64,000 nucleotides of DNA, taken from Erigeron canadensis (Eukaryota > Streptophyta > Magnoliopsida > Asterales > Asteraceae). The position numbers and the translations under genes were made by a program. This document shows positions 12,047 to 24,862 of the stretch, in pieces. The stretch is taken from NCBI RefSeq assembly GCF_010389155.1, contig NC_057767.1:26299723-26363722 (forward strand), written 5' to 3'. The first letter of the stretch is position 1, and the number at the start of each line of letters is the position of its first letter. The notes under the pieces are model-generated. The model saw only the letters and a program-made list of their open reading frames with translations. It was not told where the DNA came from and did not search any database.

Positions 12047-13009
12047 GACGAGCTTCATGCTTTCAATACTACAACGTATCGTTGTTTTCTGTTGAAAATG
12101 AACGCAATGTATATCCTGTTCTATATAATATTTTAATTTAATGCGTGCTGGTCGTACTATGAAGTGAGATTTTTTGATAATACTGACGTTAATTGTTTGA
12201 AACTTAAAAGTTGAATGTGGTGTATTTATTTTAAAGTTAACCGGCCTTTAGTTAAACTTTAAAATATTAAAAAGAAATGAAATATTCTTGATAATGTGAA
12301 AAGCGAAAAATGATCACATCTTCTCAAATAAAACTTTATCTTACCGTTAGGCAGATAAAGAACTCAAAGCTCTTAGCTTCATATATGGAATATATATAAA
12401 CTTATTTTAGCTCAAAGTTCATAAAACTATCTCAATCTAAAATAATGTTACTATACGTACACCTAACTAATTTTCTGAGGTCGAGCTCTAAAATAAAGAA
12501 CACACAACCTACTCTTTTGTTCAATTCGATCAATTCCAGCCATTGCTTCACGTTATTGTTAATTTAGGCATTATAATAAAGCACGTAACTTAATTACAAT
12601 AAATAATAATGAGATAATCTTGATTATAAGAAAAGAAACATTAACTTAACAATTACACTATCTAAAGTAACAAAATAGAGAGCAGCTTAGTGAACATTAT
12701 TTTTATCATTTTCAACCCGATAATTTGTGCACATTAAAATATCATATTAGCTTTGCTTTTGTATGTCAAAGAATGTGAATTGTTGATTTTAGTAATACTG
12801 ATTGAAATATTATGTAGTCTTTTATTTAAGAAAATAAAAAGAAGCATTACAACAAAGTCTATATATATATATATATATTAATAATTTCTAAAGCATATAT
12901 AAACAATACTATTATAAAGTTCGCATTTGGTTGGTATGCAAGGAAAGTAGGTGTCATAAAATTAGAAAAAATATTCACGATTCAAAATGTGATTAACTTG
13001 AAATAATAC

Positions 13010-13134
13010 TCACATTTTTAAATGTGATGATTTTGAAGTCTAACACTTCCAAGTGTGATGATTTTTGTGTGGTTCCTCACACTATAAAGTGTGAGGATTT
13101 TGAAGTATCTCCTCACACTACCTCAAAGTGTGAG
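13010..13134 (+). repeat. Array of four small hairpins
   Basis: Four inverted repeats stand in a row: TCACATTT/AAATGTGA (13010-13027), ACACTT/AAGTGT (13043-13056), CCTCACACT/AGTGTGAGG (13075-13096) and CTCACACT/AGTGTGAG (13112-13134). Each is followed by GAT/GAG-TATTTTGAA-like sequence, so hairpin plus spacer forms the repeated unit. No coding sequence. Confidence 0.8.
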
Positions 13135-14156
13135 TATTTTGAATTAACTTTTTTTTATAACATTGACGCTCTTAAATGTTAAAAGTTAAATGTGGTATAT
13201 TTATTCTAAAGTTAAACTTTAGCTAAATCTTTTTTTTAAAAAATACAAATTTAAAAATATATGTCAAAAGAGTATAAAGTGGAAATTTAAAGGAGCTAAT
13301 TGCAATTAAGTATAAATTAAACTGCTTATAACCAAAATAGTGTATTTTAAAAACTATTTACTAAATTTGTGTATTTAGGTATTTAGTTTACTTTTTCTAT
13401 AAAACTTTTTCATTTACCATCATAATCAACTCTTTCATTAGGAAATTAAATTGACGTGCTTCAATACTTCTTGGCATTTCAATGGATGATAAACAAAACC
13501 CAATTGTTGTTTTTATAACGAAAAGGTTCGAAATTTCACATAATAAACAAAAGAATCTTGTGATTTTACTTGTTCCTTTGCAAGACTTTGTAGATTATGA
13601 ACAAATTCAAGATTTTCTATCACTACTTTTATAAAGTAAGAAACTAATGAAAGATCATAAATTTCATAGCAAAGCTGGCAATTGGGTACCTGTTAAGACC
13701 TGTTAAAGTAATTTTTAAGCAGAAAATGTACTATGCAATTTTTTTTATTTTCAAAAATAATTGTTTTCAATATTTAAAAGTTCAACATTTAACTTTTTTG
13801 ATACATAAAACGAATAACTGTCAAGCTCAAATCATACAAGACGAGTGTTAAATGAGTCGTTTTCATGTTTGAAAGCTAAAAATTTTGTGCGCACTGAACC
13901 TGTTAAGACCTGTTAAAATACGATTTGCCAAATCGAGATATGGGCTAAAAATGAAAAATCTTTATAGATAAAATAAAAAATAAAATAAAATATTTAAGAT
14001 AACGAAATGTCGAGTAGAAACTTCATAAAACTTTAAAAACAACTGTGAGATTTCAAGTTTTCTTGAAACTTAAAGGTTAAATTTTAGATAAGATGATGTA
14101 ATGATATTGTTAATGATTCACGGTCTATTAGTGAAAAATTTAATTAAATTTCACCA

Positions 14157-14859
14157 TCTTTTATATATATTAAAAAAGAAACTTTAAATCTAAATTAAAG
14201 AAATCAATACCTTCTATTATTTTTCAATATTTAATACTCAACATTAGATCAACCTTGATGACATCATCTTTGACTAAACATTTAGTCTTATACCTTTTAA
14301 ATCCCTCAACTTTAATAAGTATGAAATTTTCGACACTAAATTATTAACAAACGCAACATCCAAGGAGCTCAACAATTTCATACTTATTCAACGTCACAGC
14401 TCTTTAATTTCATGTTTTCTCCTTGAACGAATAGCGGTGCTTATTTTACAATGTATATAGTTAATATTATATGATAGGATAGGCGAGTTGATTTAAAAAA
14501 AAAACACTAAACTTTCAACACAATAAATATTGAAATGATATTTATGTTAGGAGATCGCTTAAGAAAAAAAAAGCATCACGTGTCGATTAAATGATATCTT
14601 AATCCTGTTTTAGTTTATTGGTATATTATGTGAAATAAATTTATATGAAATACCTTTGTAAAAAAAGTTGTCCAATTAAAGCTTTTCACCCAATGAAGCT
14701 CTAGAAAGTTAATTATTGTCTCATTTGTAACTTATGTGATTGTTCTTATTTTAGTCTTTGATAAGGCAACTTTTTATATCTTTTATTGTATATATTTTGT
14801 CAGTCTTTTATACGTAAAATGCTGCATTTTTCTCGCGTTTTATGCGGGTTATAATCTAG
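14157..14859 (+). mobile_element. Helitron-like element, same family as 6940-8989
   Basis: The left end TCTTTTATATATATTAAAAA and then AGAAACTTTAAATC match the 6940 element. The right end is CGCGTTTTATGCGGGTTATA, AT, then CTAG followed by T. It is 703 bases long, with no ORF. Confidence 0.6.
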
Positions 14860-15300
14860 TATGGATCGATATTAATAACAGAGATAAAAAATTTATTGGT
14901 GTTTAATGTTTTCCATGAATTACTTTTATAAAAATGATTAAATAAAAATGATCAAATGGGGTAATTCTTATAAAGGTAAATATGCTTATATATTTGAGGT
15001 AACAATATAGATTGCTGGGAGTGTATATGCGAAACTAGTTGATTATGATGGTAAATGAAAAGTTTTTTTTCATTTGTTTGTAAAAGAATCGGGTGTATTG
15101 AGGTTGGGATGATATAAACAAAAATGAAAAGAATCTAAAAACATAAACACACTATTTTAGTGAATAAATTTTTAAATTACACCATTTTAATAAATAAATT
15201 TTCCAAAAACACCATTTTTGTTATAAACTCTTTAAAACTATAATTAAATGACATGTCATTGATTGTAAAAGTTAAAAAAAAATTTCTTTTAATAAAGCAC

Positions 15301-16089
15301 TAGGGCTGTAAATGATTCGGTTCAGTTCGGTTAACAAGAAATTTTAAACCGTTCTTCGGGTTTCAGTTCGGTTCGGTTAGTTATAAATTTTGAACCATTA
15401 ATTTCGGTTACCCGAAAAAATTGGTTAATTTTGGTTTTGTTTTCGGTTAACCATTTATTAAAGTTGATTATGATAGTATAAAGTTTAAGTTTTCAATTAT
15501 AATATTAAATTTACATTGTATTAACTAATGTTTAATTATTTAACTACAATTAATATTTTGTTTTATAAATAAATATACACTACATCTAATTTTGGAATTA
15601 CTTTTTTCTAACGTTATATTTATGCAATGCAAGTTCTATTTAAGAGTATCATAATTTACTACTTAAAATGTCTTCTATATGATATTACTAATATTTTTGA
15701 TAAATATTTTAAATAAAGTTAGCAACTTTTCTTGAAAAAGTATATATATATATAAGAAAATTACTTAGAATATCCAAAACTAATTATATATTGTGAAAGA
15801 AAGTTTGTAAAATTGTAAATATTTTAGGCGACAAAATACAAAAATTTAGCTAAACATATATGTAGATAATGTATTCATGTAATACATATATGTGTAAATA
15901 TATATAAATATGATTATACTGTATGTAGGTATATATCAAAATTCGGTTCGGTCCGGTTAACCACGGGTAATAAATATTGAAAACCGTAACCAAACCCGTT
16001 ACACATCGGTTTTTTCGGGTTTTTTCCAAAGTCGAATCACATGGTTCAGATCGGTTTTTCGATTTTCCGGTTCATTTCTTACACCCCTA
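15301..16089 (+). mobile_element. Non-autonomous hAT-type element
   Basis: The inverted ends are TAGGGCTGTAA and, reversed, TAGGGGTGTAA. The flanks TAAAGCAC (15293-15300) and TAAAGTAG (16090-16097) agree at six of eight bases. Subterminal blocks are rich in GGTTCGGTT and TCGGTTAACC, typical of hAT ends. No transposase. Confidence 0.75.
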
Positions 16090-16536
16090 TAAAGTAGACA
16101 GATTTACAGAGCAGTAGAATACATGAAAACTACTCCACTTTACACATTTCAACTTGATTTAACAATATATCTTTTTTCCGGATTTAATTAATAGCATGTG
16201 GTCATATGTTTTATCACTTATTTTCTGTAAGAGTGCGCGAATTCCAACTTTCAGCATATTGCTCATCTTGGATGTCATTTCGGAATTCGAATCATTAACA
16301 TCTAACACTTGTCGTTAAAAAAATAATAAATAAATATTGTAGCAACTTTCATTTGTGAACACAACATAAAAACTTCATTTTTAATTTACGACTAACTTAA
16401 TATTCAATACATAAATAAATTACGACTAACTTAGATTTCCATTCATTGTCATCTAAATAAATGGCTATGATAGAGATCAATTTTTTGACTACGTATTCCT
16501 AAGTTATTCATTTAATAAAAATTATCCATACTTCCG

Positions 16537-16783
16537 TTTTTTTTTAACGTTCGTGTCACGGGACGACTAGTGGTTAGATCCAATTGAGCCGGCAGTCACT
16601 AGCGACCGATCCACGAAGTCAGGGAACCACAGGGGAGGAAAAACCACACCAATAATTAGCAGCTACAGAAGGCACGACGCTAAATTGAAGGAAACCTTTG
16701 CTTGCTCGGATTTGAACCTTGGTCTCCCAAGGCCCAAATTTCATTGCAAGATGAGGATGTCCACTGTGCTATCAAGACAGGGA
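16537..16783 (-). mobile_element. tRNA-derived SINE, minus strand
   Basis: Read on the minus strand: A-box-like TAGCACAGTGG and B-box GGTTCAAATCC about 45 bases apart, then about 170 bases ending in an A9 tail. Target duplications CCATACTTCCG (16526-16536) and CCATACTTCG (16784-16793). No coding sequence. Confidence 0.8.
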
Positions 16784-16888
16784 CCATACTTCGTTTTTTT
16801 AAATGATGATTGCATTATCAAAAATAAAATTTTATTAAAAAACACACATCGATACTAGTTTCATCCTTTAATCATCCATTAATCTTTT

Positions 16889-17133
16889 AGAGAAAGAAAG
16901 AATGAAACAACTCAGTGTTGCATTTCGCGAGTTTTAAGCCTCAATACTTCGACGGTGTATGGTGGAGGTTAAGATGTAGGCAGATCTTACCTCTACCTAA
17001 GTAAAGAGGTTGTTTCCATGTTCTACCTAAATGGTAGAAACACCCTCCAACATTTGCATGAGATATGAGGATCGGACCCATGACTTCTGTCTCCAGAAGA
17101 TAGAATGTTTACCACTGATCCAACCACGATGCT
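16889..17133 (-). mobile_element. tRNA-derived SINE of TS type, minus strand
   Basis: On the minus strand: TTGGATCAGTGGTAAAC (A box), GGGTCCGATCC (B box), then the line GATCTGCCTACATCTTAACC and GTCGAAGTATTGAGGCTTAA, typical of TS-like SINEs, ending GAGTTGTTTC. Flanking 17-base duplications TCATCCATTAATCTTTT (16872-16888) and TCATCCGTTAATCTTTT (17134-17150). Confidence 0.85.
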
Positions 17134-18357
17134 TCATCCGTTAATCTTTTGTTAAATGCTAATGTGTGGCTTGACATGTTAAAATTTTCACATGGAGCGT
17201 TGATTGGGATCCAAAAACTCATAAGCGACCCGTGAACTCTTAATTGTATGGGTGAGTGAGGATTCCCTCAAGTTAATCTCAACTTGAGGGTAAAGTTAGG
17301 AGGATTATGACCATTATATTGAAATCAATGGTCAAGATTCAATATTCACTTTTAAATCTCAACCATTGATTTTGATCTAATGGTCAATATCATTACAACT
17401 TTACTAATCAAGTTGTGATAACTTGAGGGAATCTCTACCCTGATTGTATATGCGTGACTGCGTGCACCAAATTGTTTCTCCAAACACAACTATATATTTT
17501 TTTATTAACTATTTTCCAACTTTGGATGACACCGAAACTGTTTGAGGATACACAAAAACACCCAGGTCATGGATGGGTTTTCAACTCCAACTCAAAAGTC
17601 GACGTGAAATTTTTAATCACTTGTTAAGCCACGTTTGCCTAGTACAAATGGTCCTAACGCATTTACATTTGTATATAAGTTTAAATGAAATATGTTGTTG
17701 TTGAAAAAATATAGAACAAGAAATGTCACATGGCTTTTGTTAATTAAGCCAAACATTTATTAAAATAATTAATTTTCACAAAAATTTAAACATTATCTCT
17801 TTTTATTAAGAGTGAAAGGAATATACAATCAGAGCCGGGTTATATCATATAAAGTATTTTTAATATAATGACGAAAAAAAGTTATATATCAAATCAAACT
17901 ATGTAATAGTATTTATATTGTTACTTTATTGTAGAGCGGTTTAGGTCTAAAAGGATATTAGAGTCGCTTGCGGTTACATTCCAAGATTGAAAAGTATAAC
18001 TTATTTTATCCGCAATAGATGTGTAAGTGTGTTCTTTATGTAAGTTAAATTATATGTATGTAATTTTTGGTTAATTGTTAGATTTTGTAATGAGTTAAGT
18101 TAATTACATATATATTTTTTATACATATACACAAAAAAAAGTTAAAAATCGGATCTCGACCCGTCGTCCACCTCATCCCACCCCTAAGCCGTCACCAAAC
18201 TGTTTACCAACCTGTTGCGTAGTTGATTGTCAGTCTATTCGATTTATTTTATATTCTTTTCTGTTTCTAGATGTTACATGCTTTTTTTTTAAAAAAACAT
18301 AATTTGTTGTAAATTTTTTTTTGTCATAGTCATGTTATTTATAATACATATTAATTA

Positions 18358-18625
18358 GGGACTGTTTGGCAAGGGCTTTTAAGGGCTTTATAGCCCTTAG
18401 CTTTTAAAAATAAGCTCATTTGAAAATTATAGCCCTGTTTGGCAATACATAAGAAATCAAAAGCCCCAGCCCCGAAAAACTCCTAAAAGCCCCAAAAAGT
18501 CTTTAAAATAAAAACTCGTAGGAAGAGGGTTGGAAAAAAAGCCCCAGCCCCTAGCTCCAAGTCAAGCTCCAGCTCCAAGCCCTTAACTACAGCCTCAGCT
18601 CCAAGCTTTTGTGCCAAACATACCC
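18358..18625 (+). mobile_element. Tourist-like MITE
   Basis: The inverted ends GGGACTGTTTGGCA and, reversed, GGGTATGTTTGGCA are flanked by TTA (18355-18357 and 18626-18628). The interior is rich in AGCCCC/AAGCTCC foldback repeats. The second duplication unit has the empty site with a single TTA at 19099-19101. Confidence 0.88.
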
Positions 18626-19148
18626 TTAATTTGTATTGGTATATATCATTTTGCTTTTGCGTAGCTTCCGATCAATCAGCTCGCTTGATTTTTTCCTTCT
18701 TTTGTTTCCAATTTTCTTTCAAGTTGCATGCTTCGCTTATATTTAATACACTAAAACATACATGTTTAAATGAAATATGTTGATGTTGAGAAAATATAGA
18801 CCAAGACATATCACATGGCTTTTGTTAATTAAGCCAAACATTTATTAAATATAGACCATTTTCATAAAAAATTTAAACATTATATCTCTTTATTAACAGT
18901 GAAATGAATGTACAATGAAGTGAATGAACCAAACTATTTACCAGCCTGTTGCATAGTCAAACTGTCAGTTTATTCTATTTATTTTATATTCTAATCCGTT
19001 TCTAGATGTTACATGCTTTTTTTTTTCTAAAAAGAAAACATAATTTAATTTGTTGCAATTTTTTTTGTCATAGTCGTGTTATTTCTAATACATATTAATT
19101 AATTTGTATTGTTATATATCATTTTGCTTTTCATAGCTGCCTACCAAT

Positions 19149-19766
19149 TAGGGATGTGCACGGTTTGGTATAAACCGGCTAAACCGTTTAAATCGAAGTA
19201 ATTGGACGGATTGGTCGGTTTAAAATCAAAAAATTAAACCGTCGGTTTGCCTTTTTAATAAACTGCTCTTATGGTTTGGTTCATGGTTTTAGACTTTTAT
19301 CAAACCGGTTTAACCAAACCGGACCATTTAATTATATCAATGGTATGTTTATTATATATATATATTATATATATATATGTATATGTTCATGTATATATTA
19401 ATATTCAATATTATAAATTATAAATAACAAATTATTAGCTGGTATAAAGTTGGACATATTCAATATCTAGATTAAAATTTTTTAAAGATACAATCCCTAA
19501 ATCACCAAGCTAATTAATATTTATATTTTCAAAATACTTTGTGTTTCATTTTAAGTATGAGTGAAACTTTTGCAATTTGGTATCACTAAAAGCTTTTATA
19601 TATGAACGTCAAAAGTATGATAACCATTTAACCGGACCAAACCAAACTTGGTTTGGTTTGGCATAATAATTTGGACGGATTGGTTTGAAAATATGTTAAA
19701 CCGTTTACATTGGTTTGGTTGAGATTTTTAACAAAAACCAACCAAATCGGACCACGCATATCCCTA
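19149..19766 (+). mobile_element. Non-autonomous hAT-type element with perfect 8-bp duplication
   Basis: The inverted ends TAGGGATGTGCACGG and, reversed, TAGGGATATGCGTG are flanked by CTACCAAT at 19141-19148 and 19767-19774. Subterminal AAACCGG/CCGGTTT repeats. The empty site is present in the paralogous unit near 18669. Confidence 0.88.
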
Positions 19767-19779
19767 CTACCAATCAGCT

Positions 19780-20010
19780 CCCTTGATTTTTTCCTCCTTT
19801 TGTTTCTGGTTTTCTTTCAAGTTTCATGCTTTGTTTTTATTTAATACACCAAAACATACATGTTTTATCAGCCTCCCTTTTTGATTTATTTTTTTCTCCA
19901 ATTTTCTTTCAAGTTGCATGCTTTGATTTTAATTAATACACCAAAACATACACGTTTTATGAGCCTCCCTTTTTGAATTATTTTTTTTCCCATTTTTGTT
20001 TCTATAAATT
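19780..20010 (+). repeat. About 85-base tandem repeats
   Basis: Two full copies and one partial copy of a unit with TTTTCTTTCAAGTT(G/T)CATGC, then CACCAAAACATACA and GAGCCTCCCTTTTTGA-like ends. They extend the right edge of the larger duplication. Confidence 0.7.
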
Positions 20011-20390
20011 TTTTCCATATTTGTTCTAGCTGCATGCTTCTTTTGTTATTATTGTACAACAAACATTATATATTTCATTATTCAAACTCTTATTAGTTGT
20101 TCTTGTATTGTTTTTAAATACATATAAATATACAGGGACTTGGTGTAGTAAAACAAGCTAGTATTAAAATAAGAAAAGTAAAACAAGATCTTGATCCTTA
20201 GATTATAGTTAAATTAATGCATGAATACTATTCACAAAGCAATTGATATGGATCCACGATGATTTTCATTATGCACAATGATTTTTAATTAACAGAAACC
20301 TATTGTTTTATTTATTTTACTTTAATACTTATTTTATTTTATCTAAAATCTAAATATATAATCTAAGACATGTACTTATAATAGATAACA

Positions 20391-20530
20391 ATGGACTTTA
20401 ATTACTTCCTTTTGGTGGGAATTGAATATACATGTGAATACAATAGTTTTATAAAAAACTAAGGACTTTAATTACTTCCTTTTGGTGAAAATAGAATATA
20501 CATGTAATTACAATAGTTTTATAAAAACCT
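20391..20530 (+). repeat. Two tandem 70-base copies
   Basis: The sequence beginning GGACTTTAATTACTTCCTTT recurs exactly 70 bases later with few changes, through CAATAGTTTTATAAAAA. Confidence 0.9.
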
Positions 20531-20743
20531 ATTTTCTATTACATATTGTAAGGACATGTCTTTGCAATAAATAGATTAAGAATTTCATTTAGTTTCCATG
20601 AGAAATGAAAATTTTAAAATAAAATTATTTATATTAAAACAATATATAAAAAAATACCTATTATGTGGACATGTTTGGTCCATAAATGACCCGAGAATAT
20701 TTAAATTTTTAACGAGAATTGAAAATTCAAAACATGTATATTA

Positions 20744-21333
20744 TCTATCTACCAATAAACTAAAACAGGATTGAGATATTCTTAAAATGACATGTGGCGA
20801 AATCCTTGATTGGCACGTATCGTTTTAATTTATTTATTTTATTAAATTTGCTTTTTAATTGTACATACATTGATACATTCAATTTTCTTAGTAGACTTAG
20901 AATTGAACTATAACTCTTGATTTATAGATACAAAACACATTATAACATTATTTGATTGATCATTTTTTATTAGTACAAGTGTTTCTATTTCATTTTCAAT
21001 TATTTAACTCCTATTATTTATATTATTTTGAATATATAATAATAAGTTATAAACATGAAGACTTTAAAAATTTAAGTTTACGATTCGAAATCATAAGGTT
21101 ATCCACTACGCTTACAAGTTTTGATTTTGATGTGATTGTAAAAATAGTAAATCCAAACTCTAACTAAACGTATATTATATTTATCCTTACTGTTTATCAT
21201 AATTTACCTTTGATCATCGGTTTACTTTAATCGCAATTTATTTTATACTTATAAATCATGTATATGTCATATTTGAATTTCTTTATGATACAATTTATAT
21301 AACTACCGTGCATTATATGGGTATTAGGACTAG
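20744..21333 (+). mobile_element. Helitron-like element
   Basis: Starts TCTATCTACCAATAAACT after an A and ends TGCATTATATGGGTATTAGG, A, then CTAG followed by T. The stretch CCAATAAACTAAAACAGGAT near its left end recurs inverted at about 14610 inside another Helitron-like element. Non-coding. Confidence 0.55.
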
Positions 21334-22091
21334 TTTTTAATAAAAAATAAATAAATGAATATAACACTTTTTGCAAGGGCATTGAGAAATCACTCCGTCC
21401 AATTTTGTTGTCGTGTAGCGGCAATAGCGAGGATATATTATGTCCTCATTATAAGGCAGCGTCACATTTGGAAATTTTTTCAAGTGTTTGTGGAACTAGT
21501 GCATGTTGGAAGAACTAACCAGAGACCGCACAAGAAAAAAAAATTTAGTAAGGAAAATTTTAAAAATTCATGAAATATAAATTTAAAAGGAACAAAATGT
21601 TAAAAAACCTATGAGAAAATATTTTAAATCCATGAAAAATTTAAAAATACATAACAAAATTTAAATAGCCCCCTTGCTCCCCTTTTGACACGCCTAGTGG
21701 CGAAGCAAGGGACGACGTTGGGGGTGTTTTTCCCCCGTCAACATCTATGCTTTCCAGTGACATGCTATTTGAATGACCGTCTGTTACGAATGATTTCTTG
21801 AACCGAGCCACCCTCAATTTCCCTTAATATATGGTCATGTTAATTAGCGGTGATGCAGCATCGTAGGATAAGAAGATGTTTCAGGGGTCGGAGATTGCCG
21901 GCAGTGATGGTGGTGTTTGGCGTTTGGATAGCGTTGGAGAGGAAAGAGTGTGAAGACGGTTATTTTTTTGTTGTCTTTTTGCTTTTTTAGAGTGAGAAGT
22001 TAGTTTGTAATGTTCAATGATTTTCAATTTTCAAAATATTTAGTTTTGACTTTTGACTTCTGATATGTATAAGTATTTGATGGGTTTTGAT

Positions 22092-22383
22092 CATTTAAAA
22101 ACTAAATTTTTCGTGAAAACTAGAAAACTGCCAAAACATACTGTGATCTGAATTTAACACAATGTGTTTTTACTATGTTTTTCGAAAACACATTGTATTA
22201 AGTTCATATCACAGTGTGTTTGAACAATTTTCCGATTTACAACGCTATCAAAAACACACCGTGATTTAAAACTTAACACAACGTATTTTAGGTTACACAA
22301 TAAAAACACATTGTGTTAAATTTAGATCACAATGTGTTTTTGTCAGTTTTCTAGTTTTCACAAAAAAAATTAGTTTTCAAATG
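22092..22383 (+). repeat. Foldback repeat, copy A
   Basis: The arms GTGAAAACTAGAAAACTG, then CTGTGATCTGAATTTAACAC, return inverted on the right, with AACACAATGTGTT-type palindromes between. Related to the copy at 37376-37684. The target duplication was not resolved. Confidence 0.8.
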
Positions 22384-22986
22384 AATATTTCACATTATTT
22401 GGTATTTCCAATCACAATAATCTTCATGTTATTAGCTATTTTTTTATTTCATAAGTATGAAAGTGTATGAAAGTTATATGTTTTTTTTATAAAAAAAAAA
22501 AATAATTTATCTTTATTCCTATATAAATAAAATACCATGATTTTTTTTTCAACTTTAGAATTTTGAAATAAAGTATGTCCTTGTTAATTAACTTACATTA
22601 ACCATGAGCATATTGAATACTTTTAATGAATTAATTTACAACACATATCACAAAATCTTAAAAATATTTAAACCACTCCTTTTACATTAATAACCTACAT
22701 TTTTCGTTGTCGCGGACGTCACCACCCATCACAGCTACCACCGTCGTTGTCATGATCATCTCCGTTGTGTCGCGCCGACTTTAGTATATTTTTTACATAA
22801 ACTATGTATTACTTTTGTTTACTTATATAGATTTTGTAAAAGAACTGATTTTTTTCTGATGTAAATACTTAATTTTGTTTTTATTTTATATATTAAGTAT
22901 GTAAATTAAACATTTCTTTTTTGTTTAAAGTTAAATTACCATTATTGATTGCAAATTAGTTTTTACTTCTTTATATATTATTAAAA

Positions 22987-23030
22987 CTAGATTATCAACC
23001 CGCATAATACGCGGGAAATATATTAAATAA
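22987..23030 (-). mobile_element. Helitron-like 3' terminus, minus strand
   Basis: Read on the minus strand it gives CCCGCGTATTATGCGGG, eight bases, then CTAG and T, nearly the same terminus as the elements ending at 8989 and 14859. The matching 5' end to the right was not found. Confidence 0.55.
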
Positions 23031-23090
23031 AACACTAAAACTTATCATGGATAATATGACATAATTTATAATTCTTTTATGAGTTAATTG

Positions 23091-23312
23091 CAAGATTGAT
23101 CCATGTAGTTTGCATACTTTAGCAATGGGATCCCTATTTTAAAAATCTTTTGCAATAAATCCCCTTTAACAGAACCTTTCGCGGGTACCGTGACATCACA
23201 TGCAGGGACAATTTGTCTTTTCATATAACACATGAAGGACCCCCATTGCTAGCAAACTCGTAATGGGGACCTCATTGTGAAAACTAAAAAAAAAACACAG
23301 GGACCAATCTTG
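23091..23312 (+). repeat. Short inverted-end repeat
   Basis: The left end CAAGATTGATCCATGT and, reversed, the right end CAAGATTGGTCCCTGTGT bound 222 bases with GGGATCC/GGGACC blocks. MITE-like; the target duplication is unclear. Confidence 0.5.
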
Positions 23313-24862
23313 AATTATCATATTGATAACTTTTTTAATTAAATAGAAGATTGCAAATTTACAATATACAATTATCTGTGCGTAAGGTTCTTAATTATTA
23401 AATTTATGTATACTTAAAATTTTAATAATAAGATATACCTTGTATAAATATTTTTATTTTTATGTTTGAAAACTAATTGATATATATACTTTTTTATTAT
23501 TACTTAAGGTTAAGAATTAAGATATTTTACACTAAAAATTAGATGTTTACTAAAAAAACAAACATTTTTAAATAGTATAAGTTTCATATATGATACTTTA
23601 GTTTTCTATGTTACTATTGCAGTTGGTTGATTAATTATTAAGGGATTTGCTAACTAGTGCCCTTAGTGCAAGTTAAGAATAAGATATATATCAAGAAATA
23701 TATGTGAAAGTGTATTATAATATAGATGCTAGCATATATATATATATATTAAGATATATATCAAGAAATATATTTTGTGTTTTATAAGACGTGGACATAA
23801 ATTATTATGTGGATTGTATTTCCATCATCAACTGAAACATTATAAGTTTAGATTTTATTTGTGAAAGTATGTTTTTATTAATTTAGTTATTGATAATTAT
23901 AAAAAGTTAAAAAGTGTTAAAAACTAATTAGGTATTTAGTAAGATTTATTCTTAAATCTAAAAATTAAAAAGTGTAATTTAGTGATAACTCACAAAAAAT
24001 AATGTAAAATAATAATAATATTCTACAATTATTATTTGTAATATTATTTTTGAGGGTCCATATTTACAAATGAACGGTTAATTAAACTGTAATTTATAAG
24101 TTATTATTATTATTTATTATTATTATTATTATTATAACTTTATTCAATATATTAAAAAGAAACTTTTACATAAAGTTGGATGAGAGTCTAAATATAAGTT
24201 GTGCTCCCACTCTTTTCTGAATGCAAATTAAAACATAATCTATTATTATTGTTATTATTATTATTATTAAAGAAATGTTTGATTATAAATGTTTGAATGT
24301 AACGATGTAGAAAACATGGGTTGCAAATTAAAATGGGTTCGACGACAAATAGATTTCACAGTGGGAATTAAAATGTAGCTTTTCATAAATGTTGGGATAA
24401 ATTATAAACGATGTGATTTTCATGAATTTAATCTCAAGGACTTAAAATGTTATTTAGTAATTCTAAAAAAGGGAAATGAAGTAAGCATATTAATCTAATA
24501 GTTACCATTGAAAGAAGCTTTTCATCCAAGGGTTGTGTCTTTTTTAAAAATAATTTTAGGAAGTTGTTTTATATTTATTGGAAGATTGGAAGATAGCTTT
24601 GAATAGTACATCTATTGTCATGGAGCCCCTTCCATTCAGAAATATAATTCTGGCTCCCCATCTGGGCAAGCCCCTGCTTGAACATTGTTTGAAATGCCAG
24701 ATTTCACAATATTTATAAAGAAGATTAAGAAAGTTGAAAGAGATCGAAATAGAGGGCCATAGTAAATCTTTACACTTCGTTATTTAGGCATATATACTAG
24801 TAGTAAATACATATGATTTTCTTCGTGGTTTTATGGAATTGAAGTGTAAGGACTCATGAAGT
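23313..24862. other. Intergenic, no gene seen
   Basis: Very AT-rich, with TTA/ATT microsatellites near 24100-24135 and 24241-24270. A Helitron-like left end (TCAATATATTAAAAAGAAAC) near 24145 has no matching right end. Confidence 0.5.

Larger units (their letters stand above)
17681..19862 (+). repeat. Tandem duplication with transposons on alternate units
   Basis: Unit 1 (about 17681-18765) and unit 2 (about 18766-19862) share TTAAATGAAATATGTTG, GGCTTTTGTTAATTAAGCCA, TTTCTAGATGTTACATGC and TTTTCTTTCAAGTTGCATG-like runs in the same order. Unit 1 alone has the Tourist-like MITE and about 330 extra bases near 17830-18185; unit 2 alone has the hAT element. A third partial repeat follows. Confidence 0.85.

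Noticed and set aside
24143..24862. Helitron-like left end
   Set aside because: No hairpin plus CTAG terminus was found downstream, so no element is called.
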